From: Paractinoplanes durhamensis
Lineage (GTDB): Bacteria > Actinomycetota > Actinomycetes > Mycobacteriales > Micromonosporaceae
Length of the DNA stretch: 64,000 nucleotides
Direction of reading: 5' to 3'
Assembly (NCBI RefSeq): GCF_016862175.1
Contig: NZ_BOML01000019.1
Coordinates: 409,862-473,861, forward strand
The translations under genes and the position numbers were made by a program. Of the stretch, positions 38,173 to 47,549 are shown one piece after another (the stretch's first letter is position 1; the number at the start of each line of letters is the position of its first letter). The notes under the pieces were generated by a model, which saw only the letters and a list, made by a program, of their open reading frames with translations, made no database searches and was not told the origin of the DNA.

Positions 38173-41100
38173 CTAGTACGACGGGGTGACCGTGTAACTG
38201 ATCGTGCCGGTGTAGGTGCCCGGCTTCAGCATGCGGTCGGCCCGGATCCGGGTTACCAGGGCGATCACGTCGCCGGTCACCGAGGTGGGGGCGGTCGCGG
38301 TCACCGCCGTCTCGCCGCCGCTCGTGTAACCGGCGTACGCGCCGCTCAACGCTGCTGCCGCACTTCCCGCCGCGCTGCCGCCGACCCCGGCGACCGTGTA
38401 GCCGATCCGGTCGGCGCCGAAGGCGGCGGCGCTGACCGCGCTCGCCTGCCCGGCCGAGACCGCGGTGATCGTGCCGCCAGCACCGCTGACCGCGGTGCCG
38501 TGGACGCTCACCGTGTAGCCGTGCGTGGCGTTGGTCCGCACCGTGATCGGCATGCTGGTGCTGACGTCGGCGCCGATCAGCGGGTCGACCTGGATGGTGG
38601 TGGTGCCGGCCACGGTGACCGTCTGGGTCGGGTTGGGCACCGGCAGCACGGTGGCGCTCGGCGTGGTGAACGAGATCGCGCCGGAGCGGGCCGTGTCGAC
38701 GGTGGTGCCGCCGCTGGTCAGCGTGGTCACCGTGCTGTATTGCGGGCCGGTGGTGGCGGTGTTGGTGAAGCCGCCGGCGGACAGGTAGACGTGCCGGCCG
38801 GCGGGCACCGTGATCGGCGACGCGAACGTGTAGGTCAGCGTGGTGCCGCTGAGCGTCATGGTCCCGGTGGTCGGCAGGTCGACGGTGCTGACCAGGTAGG
38901 GGACGGCGTTGGTGGTGCCGCTCGGCACGGTGAAGGTGATCTTCCCGAGGGCGGTGGCGGTCTGGCCGACGAATTCCCAGCCGTAGGTGGTGCCGGTGTG
39001 CCCGGCGGTCGCGTCGGACACCCAGAACGTGGCGGCGGTGCCCTGTGTGGTCAGCATCCGGACGCGCAGCTCGCCCGAGGACGGGATGTAGAGGTCGCCG
39101 GCGCTGTCCAGGGCGAGCCGGGCCGGGCTGAACAGGTAGCCGCCGCTGGCCGCACCGGCCGCGCCGTCGCCGCCCCACGAGCCGCTGCCGAGCTTGCCGG
39201 CGACGTTGTGGATGATGCCGTGCCGGTCGACCCGGCGGACCGCGTGGTTGCCGGTGTCGGCGATGTAGATGTTCCCGGCGCCGTCGAACTCCAGGCCGCC
39301 GGGGCTGCTGAGGGTGGCCGCGGTGGCCAGGCCGCCGTCGCCGGTGCTGCCCGCGGTGCCGCCGGTGCCGGCCACCGTGCTGATCACCCCGGCGTGCACC
39401 CGGCGGATCACATGGTTGCCGGTGTCCGCGATGTATATGTCGCCGGCGCGGTCGAAGCGTACGTCGGTGGGGCTTTTCAGATCGGCCGACGTGGGCGCGC
39501 CGCCGTCGCCGCCGAAGGTGCCGGTCCCGCTGCCCGCGACCGTGCTGACCACGCCGCCGCTGACCATCCGGATCTTGTGGGAGCCCTGGTCGGCGAAGTA
39601 GACCGCGCCGGCCGCGGTGACCGCCAGGCCGTACGGCTTGCTGAGTTTCGCGGTGGCGACCGCGCCGTCGGTGTTCCCGGACGAGCCGGTGCCGGCCACC
39701 GTGCTGATCACCCCGGCCGCGGTGACCTTGCGGATCCGGTTGTGCCCGGTGTCGGCGATGTAGAGATCACCGGCCGTGGTCACCGCGACCGCCTGCGGGT
39801 TGTAGAGGTTGCCGGCGGTGGCGGTGCCGCCGTCGGCGATGTCGCTGTTGCCGCAGGGCGCGACGCACGGGAGGCCGGTGCCGGCCACCGTGCTGATCAC
39901 CCCGGCCGTGGTGATCTTCCGGATTCGGTTGTTGGCCGAGTCGGCCACGAACACGGTGCCGGTCGCGTCGACCGCGGCCCCGGCCGGGTGGCCGAGCTGG
40001 GCGGCGGTGGCCTGGCCGCCGTCGCCGGACCAGCTCTTCCACGTGTTGCCGGCCACCGTCGAGATCACCCCGAGCGCGGTGATCTTCCGGACCACCGCGG
40101 TGGTGGCCACCGACGACCCGCTCATCAGCGCGCCCTGCGCGAAGTAGAAGTTGCCGAGGCCGTCACGGGCCAGGTCGGTGGGCCGGTCCAGGGCGGCCGC
40201 GGTGGCCAGGCCGCCGTCGCCGGACAGGCCGGTCGTGCCGGTGCCGGCGAACGTGGTGATGAGCCCGCCGACGGTGAACCGGCGCAGCCGGTCGTTGACC
40301 GAGTCGGCGAAGTAGATGGTGTCGGTGGCGTCGATGTAGATGCCGGTCGGGCAGGCCAGGTTGGCCGCGGTGGCCAGGCCGAGGTCGCCGCTGAACGAGT
40401 TGACCGCACCCGGGATGCCGGCCACCACGGTGGCGGTGCCGCCGGTCGGCGGGTAGCGGTTGATGGTGTTGCTGTAGCAGTCGGTCACGTAGACGTTGCC
40501 GGCGCTGTCGAACGCGATGTCCTCCGGCCCGCGCACCGACGCCGGCGACGTTGCCGGGGCGATCGGGAACGTGGCGAACGCGCTGATCACGCCGGTCGCC
40601 GCGGACACCTTGCGGACCTTGAAGTTGTCGGTGTCGGCGATGTAGATGTCGCCGTTCGGTGCGACCGCCACCCCGGACGGGTTCTGCAGCTGGGCCGCGG
40701 TGGCCGCGCCGTTGTCGCCGGAGTAACCGGCCGACGTACCGGCGACCAGGGTGATCACGCCGGTGGAGACGGTGACCTTGCGGATCCGGTGGTTCGAGGT
40801 GGACGCGATGATCAGGTTGCCGGCGCTGTCGAGGTCCACGTCGTACGGGTTGTTCAGGCCGGCCGCGGTCGCCTGGCCGTTGTCGCCGGAGTTGTTGGGC
40901 GCACCGATGCCGGCCACCACGGTGGCGGCGCCGGTGGTCAGGTCGACCCGGCGGATCGCGTTGTTGTCCTGGTCGGCGATGTAGAGCACGGTGCCGGCGC
41001 TGTTGACGGCGACCCCGCGCGGAGCCATCGCGATCGAGGTGGCGGTGCCGGTGGCGACCGTGCCGGCCACGGTGGCGAGGTCACCCGGTGCGGCTTCGGC

Positions 41101-41175
41101 CGGTGCCGGCACGGCGATCGCCGCGAGGACCACCGGTAGCAACAGGGCCAGCCGGCGCGGCCTCAGCGCGCCCAT
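38173..41175 (-). CDS. secreted NHL-repeat protein with WxL-like C-terminal domain
   Basis: A 1000-residue exported protein. A Sec signal (LALLLPVVLAAIAVPAPAEA, about 8-28) is followed by about twelve NHL repeats (30-670; typical unit GDGGLATAA, YIADTGNHRIRKV, VISTVAG), enough for two six-bladed propellers. Then come an Ig-like segment (about 690-800) and a C-terminal domain (about 800-1000) ending YTGTISYTVTPSY. The C-terminal part is homologous to the small secreted protein two genes upstream. Its ATG lies 13 bases inside the DUF916-like gene, so the three genes are coupled. Likely a cell-surface ligand-binding protein. Confidence 0.83.
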   Translation of the reverse strand: MGALRPRRLALLLPVVLAAIAVPAPAEAAPGDLATVAGTVATGTATSIAMAPRGVAVNSAGTVLYIADQDNNAIRRVDLTTGAATVVAGIGAPNNSGDNGQATAAGLNNPYDVDLDSAGNLIIASTSNHRIRKVTVSTGVITLVAGTSAGYSGDNGAATAAQLQNPSGVAVAPNGDIYIADTDNFKVRKVSAATGVISAFATFPIAPATSPASVRGPEDIAFDSAGNVYVTDCYSNTINRYPPTGGTATVVAGIPGAVNSFSGDLGLATAANLACPTGIYIDATDTIYFADSVNDRLRRFTVGGLITTFAGTGTTGLSGDGGLATAAALDRPTDLARDGLGNFYFAQGALMSGSSVATTAVVRKITALGVISTVAGNTWKSWSGDGGQATAAQLGHPAGAAVDATGTVFVADSANNRIRKITTAGVISTVAGTGLPCVAPCGNSDIADGGTATAGNLYNPQAVAVTTAGDLYIADTGHNRIRKVTAAGVISTVAGTGSSGNTDGAVATAKLSKPYGLAVTAAGAVYFADQGSHKIRMVSGGVVSTVAGSGTGTFGGDGGAPTSADLKSPTDVRFDRAGDIYIADTGNHVIRRVHAGVISTVAGTGGTAGSTGDGGLATAATLSSPGGLEFDGAGNIYIADTGNHAVRRVDRHGIIHNVAGKLGSGSWGGDGAAGAASGGYLFSPARLALDSAGDLYIPSSGELRVRMLTTQGTAATFWVSDATAGHTGTTYGWEFVGQTATALGKITFTVPSGTTNAVPYLVSTVDLPTTGTMTLSGTTLTYTFASPITVPAGRHVYLSAGGFTNTATTGPQYSTVTTLTSGGTTVDTARSGAISFTTPSATVLPVPNPTQTVTVAGTTTIQVDPLIGADVSTSMPITVRTNATHGYTVSVHGTAVSGAGGTITAVSAGQASAVSAAAFGADRIGYTVAGVGGSAAGSAAAALSGAYAGYTSGGETAVTATAPTSVTGDVIALVTRIRADRMLKPGTYTGTISYTVTPSY

Positions 41176-42119
41176 GCCGGCTTCGCGCTGTGCCGCCCGG
41201 GCCGGTGCCGGGCCGCGTCCCGTTCGGTGCGAGCGGCGGCGCGGCGCCGGCGCAGCCAGACGAGGTACGCGGTGAGCGCGACCGCCACCAGTCCGAGCAG
41301 GATCAGCGTGAACCACGGGATGACCAGCAGCGGCAGCCCGTCCGCGGTGACCGTCTGCAGCGCGGGCGTGCCGTTGCCGTAGAGCACCTGCGCCTGCGGA
41401 CGGGCGAACAGGAAGAAACCCCGTACGCGATAGCTGAATGTGACGTGCCGGTAGGTCTGCGACGGGATCAGCTGCATCCCGTCGCCGGTCTGCAGGGTGG
41501 CCTCCGAGCCGAGCTGCACCTGGGTGCGGGCCATCGCGGCCGCGTCGCCGACGTTGTGCACGTCGAACGATCCGTCGAAGGACGAGCCGATGGTGATGAA
41601 CCCGTTCGGCTCGAACGTCGTCTCGAGCCGCCGCTGCCGGGCACCGGCGAGCTGCAGGCTGACCAGCGCGCCGATCCGGTGGTAGATGCGCACCGCCGCG
41701 CCCGGCTCGACCGGCTGCGCCTCGGCGACGAAGCCGAGCAGGTAGATGTCGGGCAGCAGGGCGGCCGGGACCCGGATGGTGACCGGGACCCGGCGGTAGG
41801 TGTGCGCCGCGAGTTCGAGGGCGGGCGCGACGGTGACGCTCGCCGACCAGACCGGGTCGGAGTCGTCGGTCAGGTCGGTACGGCCGTCGTCGAGCGGCTT
41901 CACGCCGACCGAGCGCAGCTTGACGGTGAGGTCGTGCACGCCGTTGTTGGCGACGGTCAGCTGGGTGTGCACCACGCCGTCGGCGTCCGGCGTCACCGGC
42001 TCGGCCGACGTGCTGACCGAGAAGTCGGCCGACCCGCTGGTCGTCGGGGCGGCGCCGGCCGGTGCCGCGGTGCCGGCCAGCAGCGCGGCGACGGCGGCGA
42101 ACGCGAGGAGGGTACGCAC
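41163..42119 (-). CDS. DUF916/WxL-interacting-like membrane protein
   Basis: A 318-residue protein: Sec signal (1-24), two extracellular beta domains (about 30-150, with ADGVVHTQLTVANNGVHDLT; about 150-255, with SFDGSFDVHNVGDAA), one membrane helix (about 275-295, PWFTLILLGLVAVALTAYLV) and a very basic cytoplasmic tail. Length and topology match the DUF916/DUF3324 proteins that accompany WxL proteins in Firmicutes and bind peptidoglycan and the WxL domain. GTG 42119 follows the upstream stop after one base. The equivalence is inferred from layout and weak sequence features. Confidence 0.72.
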   Translation of the reverse strand: MRTLLAFAAVAALLAGTAAPAGAAPTTSGSADFSVSTSAEPVTPDADGVVHTQLTVANNGVHDLTVKLRSVGVKPLDDGRTDLTDDSDPVWSASVTVAPALELAAHTYRRVPVTIRVPAALLPDIYLLGFVAEAQPVEPGAAVRIYHRIGALVSLQLAGARQRRLETTFEPNGFITIGSSFDGSFDVHNVGDAAAMARTQVQLGSEATLQTGDGMQLIPSQTYRHVTFSYRVRGFFLFARPQAQVLYGNGTPALQTVTADGLPLLVIPWFTLILLGLVAVALTAYLVWLRRRRAAARTERDAARHRPGRHSAKPAWAR

Positions 42120-42120
42120 G

Positions 42121-43092
42121 TCAGTAGTTGGGGACCACGGTGTAGGTGACCGTGGCGGTGTAGTTGTCGGCCCGCTGGCTGTAGTCGATCTTGGCGCGGT
42201 TGGTGATGACCACGGTGTCGCCGTTGGTCGGCCCGGTCGCCGACACCACGTCCTCGCCCGAGCCGGTGGTGTAGCCGACGTAGTTGCCCGAGGTCAGCGG
42301 GGCCGACGTCGCCGCACCCACGCCGCTCGCGGTCAGCGAGTAGCCGAACCGGCCGGTGCTGAACGCGCCGGTCGCCACGCCGGTGGCCATGCCGCCGGTC
42401 ACCGGGGTGAACTGGCTGGTGTTGTGCAGTGTGCCGGTGAGCGGCTGGCTGGTCTTCACGTTCAGCACGTAGCCGCTGGCCGCATTGGTGGCGACGGTCA
42501 GGTTGACCGCGCGGGTCTGGTCGGTGAGTGCGCTGACCGACGGGTCCATCAGCATGTTGAAGCTGGTGGTGTCGCTGCTGAACGCGGTCGACCGGGCCAC
42601 CACCACGGTGACCGCGGTGCTGCTCGGGCTGATCGTGACCGGCCCGCTGACCGCGGTGTCGGTGTTGGTGCCGCCGACCACGGTGGTCACCGTGCTGGTG
42701 AACGGGCCGGTGCTGGTCGTGTTGGTGAAGCCGTCGATCGACACCAGGATCGAGGTGCCGGCGGCGACCGCGGCCGGCGCGGTGACCGTGTAGGTGACGG
42801 TGGTGCCGCTGAGGGCGGCGGTGCCGCCGGTCAGGCCGTAGACGTCCGGGACGGTCAGCGAGCTGCCGGCGGTCGCGGCCGGCACCGTGAAGGTGACCGA
42901 CTGGATGATCCCGCCGCTCGGGGTGGTGAAGCTCCACGTGTAGCGCACGTTCGCGGTGCCCGGCTGCGGCTGCGACAGCGACCAGGAGACGTTGGTCAGC
43001 GGCGCGGCGTACGCGGGCGCGGCCAGGCCGACCCCGGCTGTCGTGGTGAGGACCGCAAGGGCGGCCAGCCGAGTCTTCCACATGCGGGACAT
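42121..43092 (-). CDS. small secreted WxL-like surface protein
   Basis: A 323-residue exported protein with a Sec signal (about 5-30, LAALAVLTTTAGVGLAAPAYA). The mature N-terminus contains VSWSLSQPQPG (a W-x-L motif). Two beta domains follow: an Ig-like part (IDGFTNTTSTGPFTSTVTT) and a C-terminal part ending YTATVTYTVVPNY. Both parts are clearly related to the last 300 residues of the NHL protein (GGFTNTATTGP, YTGTISYTVTPSY). GGAG is six bases before ATG 43092. It is first in the operon and is probably the structural surface partner of the DUF916-like protein. Confidence 0.75.
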   Translation of the reverse strand: MSRMWKTRLAALAVLTTTAGVGLAAPAYAAPLTNVSWSLSQPQPGTANVRYTWSFTTPSGGIIQSVTFTVPAATAGSSLTVPDVYGLTGGTAALSGTTVTYTVTAPAAVAAGTSILVSIDGFTNTTSTGPFTSTVTTVVGGTNTDTAVSGPVTISPSSTAVTVVVARSTAFSSDTTSFNMLMDPSVSALTDQTRAVNLTVATNAASGYVLNVKTSQPLTGTLHNTSQFTPVTGGMATGVATGAFSTGRFGYSLTASGVGAATSAPLTSGNYVGYTTGSGEDVVSATGPTNGDTVVITNRAKIDYSQRADNYTATVTYTVVPNY

Positions 43093-43170
43093 CGTCAACT
43101 CCGTCGGTCGGGCAGGCCTCCCTTTTCGGTTGCCGGCCCGTCCCCATGAGCGGATTCACCTTGATCAACA

Positions 43171-45438
43171 GTGAGTTCACCTGTTCGAAACCGCGGGAGG
43201 GGTCGCAGTAGGTATGGTTCCGGGATCCTCGACGACATCGATCCCTTCATCGGCACCGCAGCGACCGACCTGCCCCGCGCGCATGGTCTGGCCGCCAGTT
43301 GGTGGTGGCCGAAACCGCAGGTGGGCAACACGCACCCGGGTGCCACGTCGCCGCTGGGCATGGTGTCCGCGTGTGCGTACTCCGGTGCCTATCCGACCGG
43401 TTACGGGCGGTATGCGAAGAACACCGAGGGTGTGCCGGAGGAGATGTTCGACCGGCACCAGGCGTCCGGGTTCACCCACTTCCAGCAGTCCGGGACCGGC
43501 GCGATCCGCAAGTATTACAACTACGTCCGGGTCACCCCGATGGTCCAGCCGCTGGACGCGCTGGGGGAGTCCTGGGAGCTGCACGACGAGGTCGCCGAGG
43601 CCGGCTACTACGCGGCCACCCTCGACACCGGCGTGCGCTGCGAGATCACCGTCGGCCCGAAGACCGCCGTGCACCGCTACACCTTCCCGGAGCACCGCTC
43701 GGCCCGGGTCGTCGTCGACCTGTCCTGCGGCGGCCTCGCCATCGACCTCGGCCGCACCGTTCCGCTGCGGGCCCAGGTGGAGAGCCTCGGGTACGGCCAG
43801 GCGCACGGCACCGTGGTGATGGAGGGCGTGCCGCTGTCGGTCTACGTCCAGGCCGAGACGCCCGGCTGGCGGCAGATGCTCTGGTACGACCGGCGCCTCA
43901 TCGACGGCGGCACCCGGCTCGACTTCGACAGCATCCGGCACACCACGCTGCGGCCGTTCGGCATGCTCTTCATGGGCTCGGCCCGGGCCGGCCAGGTCGT
44001 CGAGATCCGGATGGGCTTCTCGCTGCGCGGCCACGAGCAGGCGAAACAAAACCTGGAACGGGAGTGCGGCCGGGACGGCGAGCCCGCCTTCAACGTCGTG
44101 CGGTCGCGCACCCGGGCCCGCTGGCGCGAGCACGTCGGCCGGGTCCAGGTCGAGGGCGGCACCCAGGCCCGCCGCACGGTGTTCGGCACCGCGCTCTACC
44201 ACTCGCTGATCAAGCCGTGCGTGGCCGACGACGAGAGCCCGTTCTGGCCCACCTCGGGCCCGTACGCGTTCGACGTCTGCACCATGTGGGACATCTACAA
44301 GACCCAGCTGCCGCTGCTGGCCGCGATCGCCCCGGACCGGCACACCGACATCCTCGAATCGCTGATCCGGGTCTGCGAGGAGGAGGGCAACTTCCCGATC
44401 GGCTACCGGATGGCCCGCGGCGCCGACCGGTTCTTCCGGCAGGCCAGCTCGCTCGCGCACACCGCCCTCGCGGACGCGCACGCGCTGGCCCGGCCCGGCA
44501 TCGACTGGTCCTGGGCGCTCGTGCACATGGTCGACGACCTGCGCCGGATGTACGGCGAGGACTTCTTCGAGCACGGCGTGGTGCACCCGATCACACACAC
44601 CCTCGACCTTGCGTACGCCCACCACTGCACCGCCCGGGTCGCCCGCTCGCTGAACGACCGCCGCCTCGCCGACGACCTGGAACGCCGCGGCCGGCAGTGG
44701 GTCAACGCGTTCGACCCGGCCACCGGCCTGCTGCGCGACTCGGAGTTCTACGAGGGCGGCAAGTGGAACTACTCGTTCCGCCTGGTGCAGGACATGGCCG
44801 CCCGGATCGGCCTGGCCGGCGGCGACGCGGCGTTCATCGGCATGCTCGACCGGTTCTTCGGCTACGGCGCCGACCCGGTCAAGCAGCCCGGCCGCTGCCC
44901 GCAGCCGGCCGAGATGGCGGCCGGGTACGCCCTGCACCGCTTCGAGGGCCTCAACAACGAGCCGGACATGGAAGCCCCCTGGTCGTACCACTGGGCGGGC
45001 CGGCCCGACCGCACCGCCGAGGTGGTGCACGCCGCCCTGACCTGGCAGTTCGGCACCGGCCCGGGCGGTCTGCCCGGCAACGACGACTCCGGCGGCCTGA
45101 GCAGCTGGTATGTGTGGGCGTCACTCGGCCTGTTCCCGGTCGCCGGGCAGAACCTCTTCCTGATCAACGCGCCCGCGTTCGGCCGGGCGGTGCTGCAGGC
45201 CGGCGACGGCGAGTTCGTCATCGAGACATCCGGGCATCGGGAGACCCCGATCGGCGTGGACGGCCTCGACCGTGACCCGCCCGCCCAGTACGTGCAGTCG
45301 GCCACCCTCAACGGCGAGGCCCTGCACACCACCCACCTGTCCGCCGCCGAGGTGCATCGAGGCGGCCGGCTGCATTTGAAGCTGGGCCCCGAGCCCAGCA
45401 AATGGGGACAAGAGCTGCGGCCGCCGTCCCTGACCTGA
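43171..45438 (+). CDS. GH92-family glycoside hydrolase (alpha-mannosidase type)
   Basis: A 755-residue GH92 enzyme. The N-terminal beta-sandwich starts DIDPFIGTAATDLPRAHG and GNTHPGATSPLGM; the (alpha/alpha)6 barrel holds NNEPDMEAPWSYHWAG (likely acid Glu) and GLPGNDDSGGLSSWYVWASL (likely base Asp). The family is calcium-dependent and mostly removes alpha-mannose. Unusually for GH92 no signal peptide is visible, so the enzyme may be cytoplasmic or the true start may lie elsewhere. GTG 43171 is used. It lies upstream of a glycosyltransferase gene on the same strand, separated by 32 bp. Confidence 0.88.
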   Translation: MSSPVRNRGRGRSRYGSGILDDIDPFIGTAATDLPRAHGLAASWWWPKPQVGNTHPGATSPLGMVSACAYSGAYPTGYGRYAKNTEGVPEEMFDRHQASGFTHFQQSGTGAIRKYYNYVRVTPMVQPLDALGESWELHDEVAEAGYYAATLDTGVRCEITVGPKTAVHRYTFPEHRSARVVVDLSCGGLAIDLGRTVPLRAQVESLGYGQAHGTVVMEGVPLSVYVQAETPGWRQMLWYDRRLIDGGTRLDFDSIRHTTLRPFGMLFMGSARAGQVVEIRMGFSLRGHEQAKQNLERECGRDGEPAFNVVRSRTRARWREHVGRVQVEGGTQARRTVFGTALYHSLIKPCVADDESPFWPTSGPYAFDVCTMWDIYKTQLPLLAAIAPDRHTDILESLIRVCEEEGNFPIGYRMARGADRFFRQASSLAHTALADAHALARPGIDWSWALVHMVDDLRRMYGEDFFEHGVVHPITHTLDLAYAHHCTARVARSLNDRRLADDLERRGRQWVNAFDPATGLLRDSEFYEGGKWNYSFRLVQDMAARIGLAGGDAAFIGMLDRFFGYGADPVKQPGRCPQPAEMAAGYALHRFEGLNNEPDMEAPWSYHWAGRPDRTAEVVHAALTWQFGTGPGGLPGNDDSGGLSSWYVWASLGLFPVAGQNLFLINAPAFGRAVLQAGDGEFVIETSGHRETPIGVDGLDRDPPAQYVQSATLNGEALHTTHLSAAEVHRGGRLHLKLGPEPSKWGQELRPPSLT

Positions 45439-45470
45439 CACCCGTCGGTTGAGACCCCACAAGGACCCCC

Positions 45471-46742
45471 ATGAACCACCCCAGCCGCCGCCTTGTCATC
45501 GTCGTCCGGGCCGACCCGGTGATCTGCGGCCACTCCGGTGAGGCCCGTAACCTCGCCGAGGTCGCGCTCACCCGCGGCTTCGACGACGTCCGCCTGCTGA
45601 CCTGGCCCATCCCGACGCTCGAAGCGGCCGGCCTGCCGCTCAAGCCGCTCGACCGGCTGCTGCCCTACAGCGAGGGCATCACGGTCGAACGGCCGGAGGC
45701 GGTCGGCGACTACCGGGTGCCGGACGGCCGCCACCTGGCCGGGCTCACCGGCCGGCTGGTCGAGCTGCTTGCCGAGCCGGTGCCGACCGTCTGCCTGTCG
45801 ATGTACCTGGTGCCGCACACCACCGTGGTCGTCGACGCGGTCAACGCCGCCCGCGCCGCCGGGTTCACGCCGCAGGTCCGCACGATCGCCAAGGCGGTCG
45901 GCTCGGACGTCACCAACGTGATCCGCAACTGCCTGCGGGAGGGCCGCTGGGGCGCGGCCACCGTGCTGTTCACGACGTTCCTGGCCAACGACGAGCTGGT
46001 CGCGGTCTCCGAATACACCCGCGACGAGATCATCGCGACCGCCGAGGAGGTCGACACGCACAGCGGCACCACGTTCGCCGAGCAGTGCCGCAACCGGGTC
46101 ACGGTCAGCTATCCGCCGATCGACGCGTCCGCCTTCCTCGACCCGGACCCGTCCGAGGTCGACGCGGCGCTGTCCCGCCGCGGCCTGGAACGCGACGGCT
46201 ACATCCTCTTCCTGTCCCGGGTGGCCCGGGCCAAGGGCATCTACGACCTGGTCATCGCGTACGGGCAGATGCGCTGCCGGGACAAGGTGAAGCTGGTCGT
46301 CGCCGGCAACGGGCCCGCCCTCGAACACGTGCGGGCGATGACCAAGGAGGACGACCGGATCATCTTCCTGAACGACGTCGACGACGACGAGAAGACCCTG
46401 CTCATGCGCGGGTGCGCCGCGTACGCGCTGCCCACCAAGCCGGAACCGGACTTCGTCGAGACGTTCGGCATCGCCCTGGCCGAGAAGATGCTGGCCGGCG
46501 GCGGCCCGATCGTGACCACCCTGACCGGCGGCACCGGCGAGGCGGTCGGCGACGCGGCGGTGATCGTCGAGGCCGGCGACATCAACGGTCTCGCCGAGGC
46601 CCTCGACCGGGTCATCCTGGAGATGACCCCGCAGGAACGGGCCGACCTGGAGCGGCGGGCCCGGGCGAAAGCGATGGAATTCGACCGCGGTGCCGTTTTC
46701 GACAGCCTGTTCCCCCAGGAGTCCGCGGCCGTGCTCGGCTGA
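45471..46742 (+). CDS. GT4-like glycosyltransferase
   Basis: A 423-residue two-domain glycosyltransferase. The C-terminal half has ILFLSRVARAKGIYDLVIAY, KLVVAGNGPALEHV and EPDFVETFGIALAEKMLAGG, the GT4 pattern in which the Glu of the EX7E-like motif contacts the sugar nucleotide. The N-terminal acceptor domain starts RRLVIVVRADPVICGHSGEA. It may extend a mannose-containing glycan, given the adjoining GH92 gene. AAGGA is six bases before the ATG. Confidence 0.85.
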   Translation: MNHPSRRLVIVVRADPVICGHSGEARNLAEVALTRGFDDVRLLTWPIPTLEAAGLPLKPLDRLLPYSEGITVERPEAVGDYRVPDGRHLAGLTGRLVELLAEPVPTVCLSMYLVPHTTVVVDAVNAARAAGFTPQVRTIAKAVGSDVTNVIRNCLREGRWGAATVLFTTFLANDELVAVSEYTRDEIIATAEEVDTHSGTTFAEQCRNRVTVSYPPIDASAFLDPDPSEVDAALSRRGLERDGYILFLSRVARAKGIYDLVIAYGQMRCRDKVKLVVAGNGPALEHVRAMTKEDDRIIFLNDVDDDEKTLLMRGCAAYALPTKPEPDFVETFGIALAEKMLAGGGPIVTTLTGGTGEAVGDAAVIVEAGDINGLAEALDRVILEMTPQERADLERRARAKAMEFDRGAVFDSLFPQESAAVLG

Positions 46743-46756
46743 CCTACGATCGGCGG

Positions 46757-47491
46757 ATGCCGAAGGCGAGCTACCGCACCTGGCTCCGGCCCGGCCGGCT
46801 CTACCCGATCGCCGGGCTGGCCGCGCTGAGCCTGGCCGGGTGCGCCCTCACCGTGGTCTCGCCGTGGTTCCTGCTGTTTCTCGTGCCGCTGGCCGCCTTC
46901 GGTTACATTGCCGCGATCCTGCTGCTCAGTGCCTATCGTCTCGGCCCCGGCGGCGGCCAGCGCCGGATCCACGAGCTGATCGCCGCCCGGTCCGGCGGCG
47001 GCCCGCGGGTGCTCGACATCGGCTGCGGCAGCGGCAGCCTGGCCGTCCGGATCGCCCAGGCGTGGCCCGCGGCGACGGTGACCGGCGTCGACTCGTGGGG
47101 CCCGGGCTGGCACTACTCGCAGCGGATGTGCGAGGCCAACGCCCGCGCCGAGGGCGTCGCCGACCGGGTCGTCTTCCGGGATCAGAGCGGCACCGCCCTC
47201 GACTTCCCCGACGGCACCTTCGACATCGTGGTCAGCTGCATGACCTTCCACGAGATCAAGGACGAGGGTGCCGTACGCGAGGCGCTGCGCGTCCTGCGCC
47301 CCGGCGGCCGCTTCGTGTTCGTCGACCCGTTCGCCGACCCGGCGTACTACCCGTCGCAGGCCGCGATCCCGGGCAAGCTCACCCCGCTCGGCGACCTTGT
47401 CGACCTGCCGTTCCCGCTGCGCCACCCCAAAGTGCTCGGCTGCGCGATGCTGGCCGAGGGCACGGCATCGCCTTCGCTGAGCAAACACTGA
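46757..47491 (+). CDS. membrane-anchored SAM-dependent methyltransferase
   Basis: A 244-residue protein with two N-terminal membrane helices (about 16-35 and 38-60) followed by a class I methyltransferase domain: VLDIGCGSGSLAVRIA (motif I), TGVDSWGPGW, FDIVVSCMTFHEI and LRPGGRFVFVDPF. The anchor suggests a lipid or membrane-associated acceptor. The start is 15 bases after the glycosyltransferase gene, so it is probably co-transcribed with it. Confidence 0.83.
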   Translation: MPKASYRTWLRPGRLYPIAGLAALSLAGCALTVVSPWFLLFLVPLAAFGYIAAILLLSAYRLGPGGGQRRIHELIAARSGGGPRVLDIGCGSGSLAVRIAQAWPAATVTGVDSWGPGWHYSQRMCEANARAEGVADRVVFRDQSGTALDFPDGTFDIVVSCMTFHEIKDEGAVREALRVLRPGGRFVFVDPFADPAYYPSQAAIPGKLTPLGDLVDLPFPLRHPKVLGCAMLAEGTASPSLSKH

Positions 47492-47549
47492 GTGACGTCC
47501 ATCGCTGAATCGGGTTACCCGGGGGCCGGGGTCCTACGGTGGAGCGGTG

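Noticed and set aside
38122..41139. A 1005-codon plus-strand open frame opposite the NHL protein
   Set aside because: Repetitive shadow of the NHL repeats; the minus strand has a signal peptide, NHL repeats and operon spacing.
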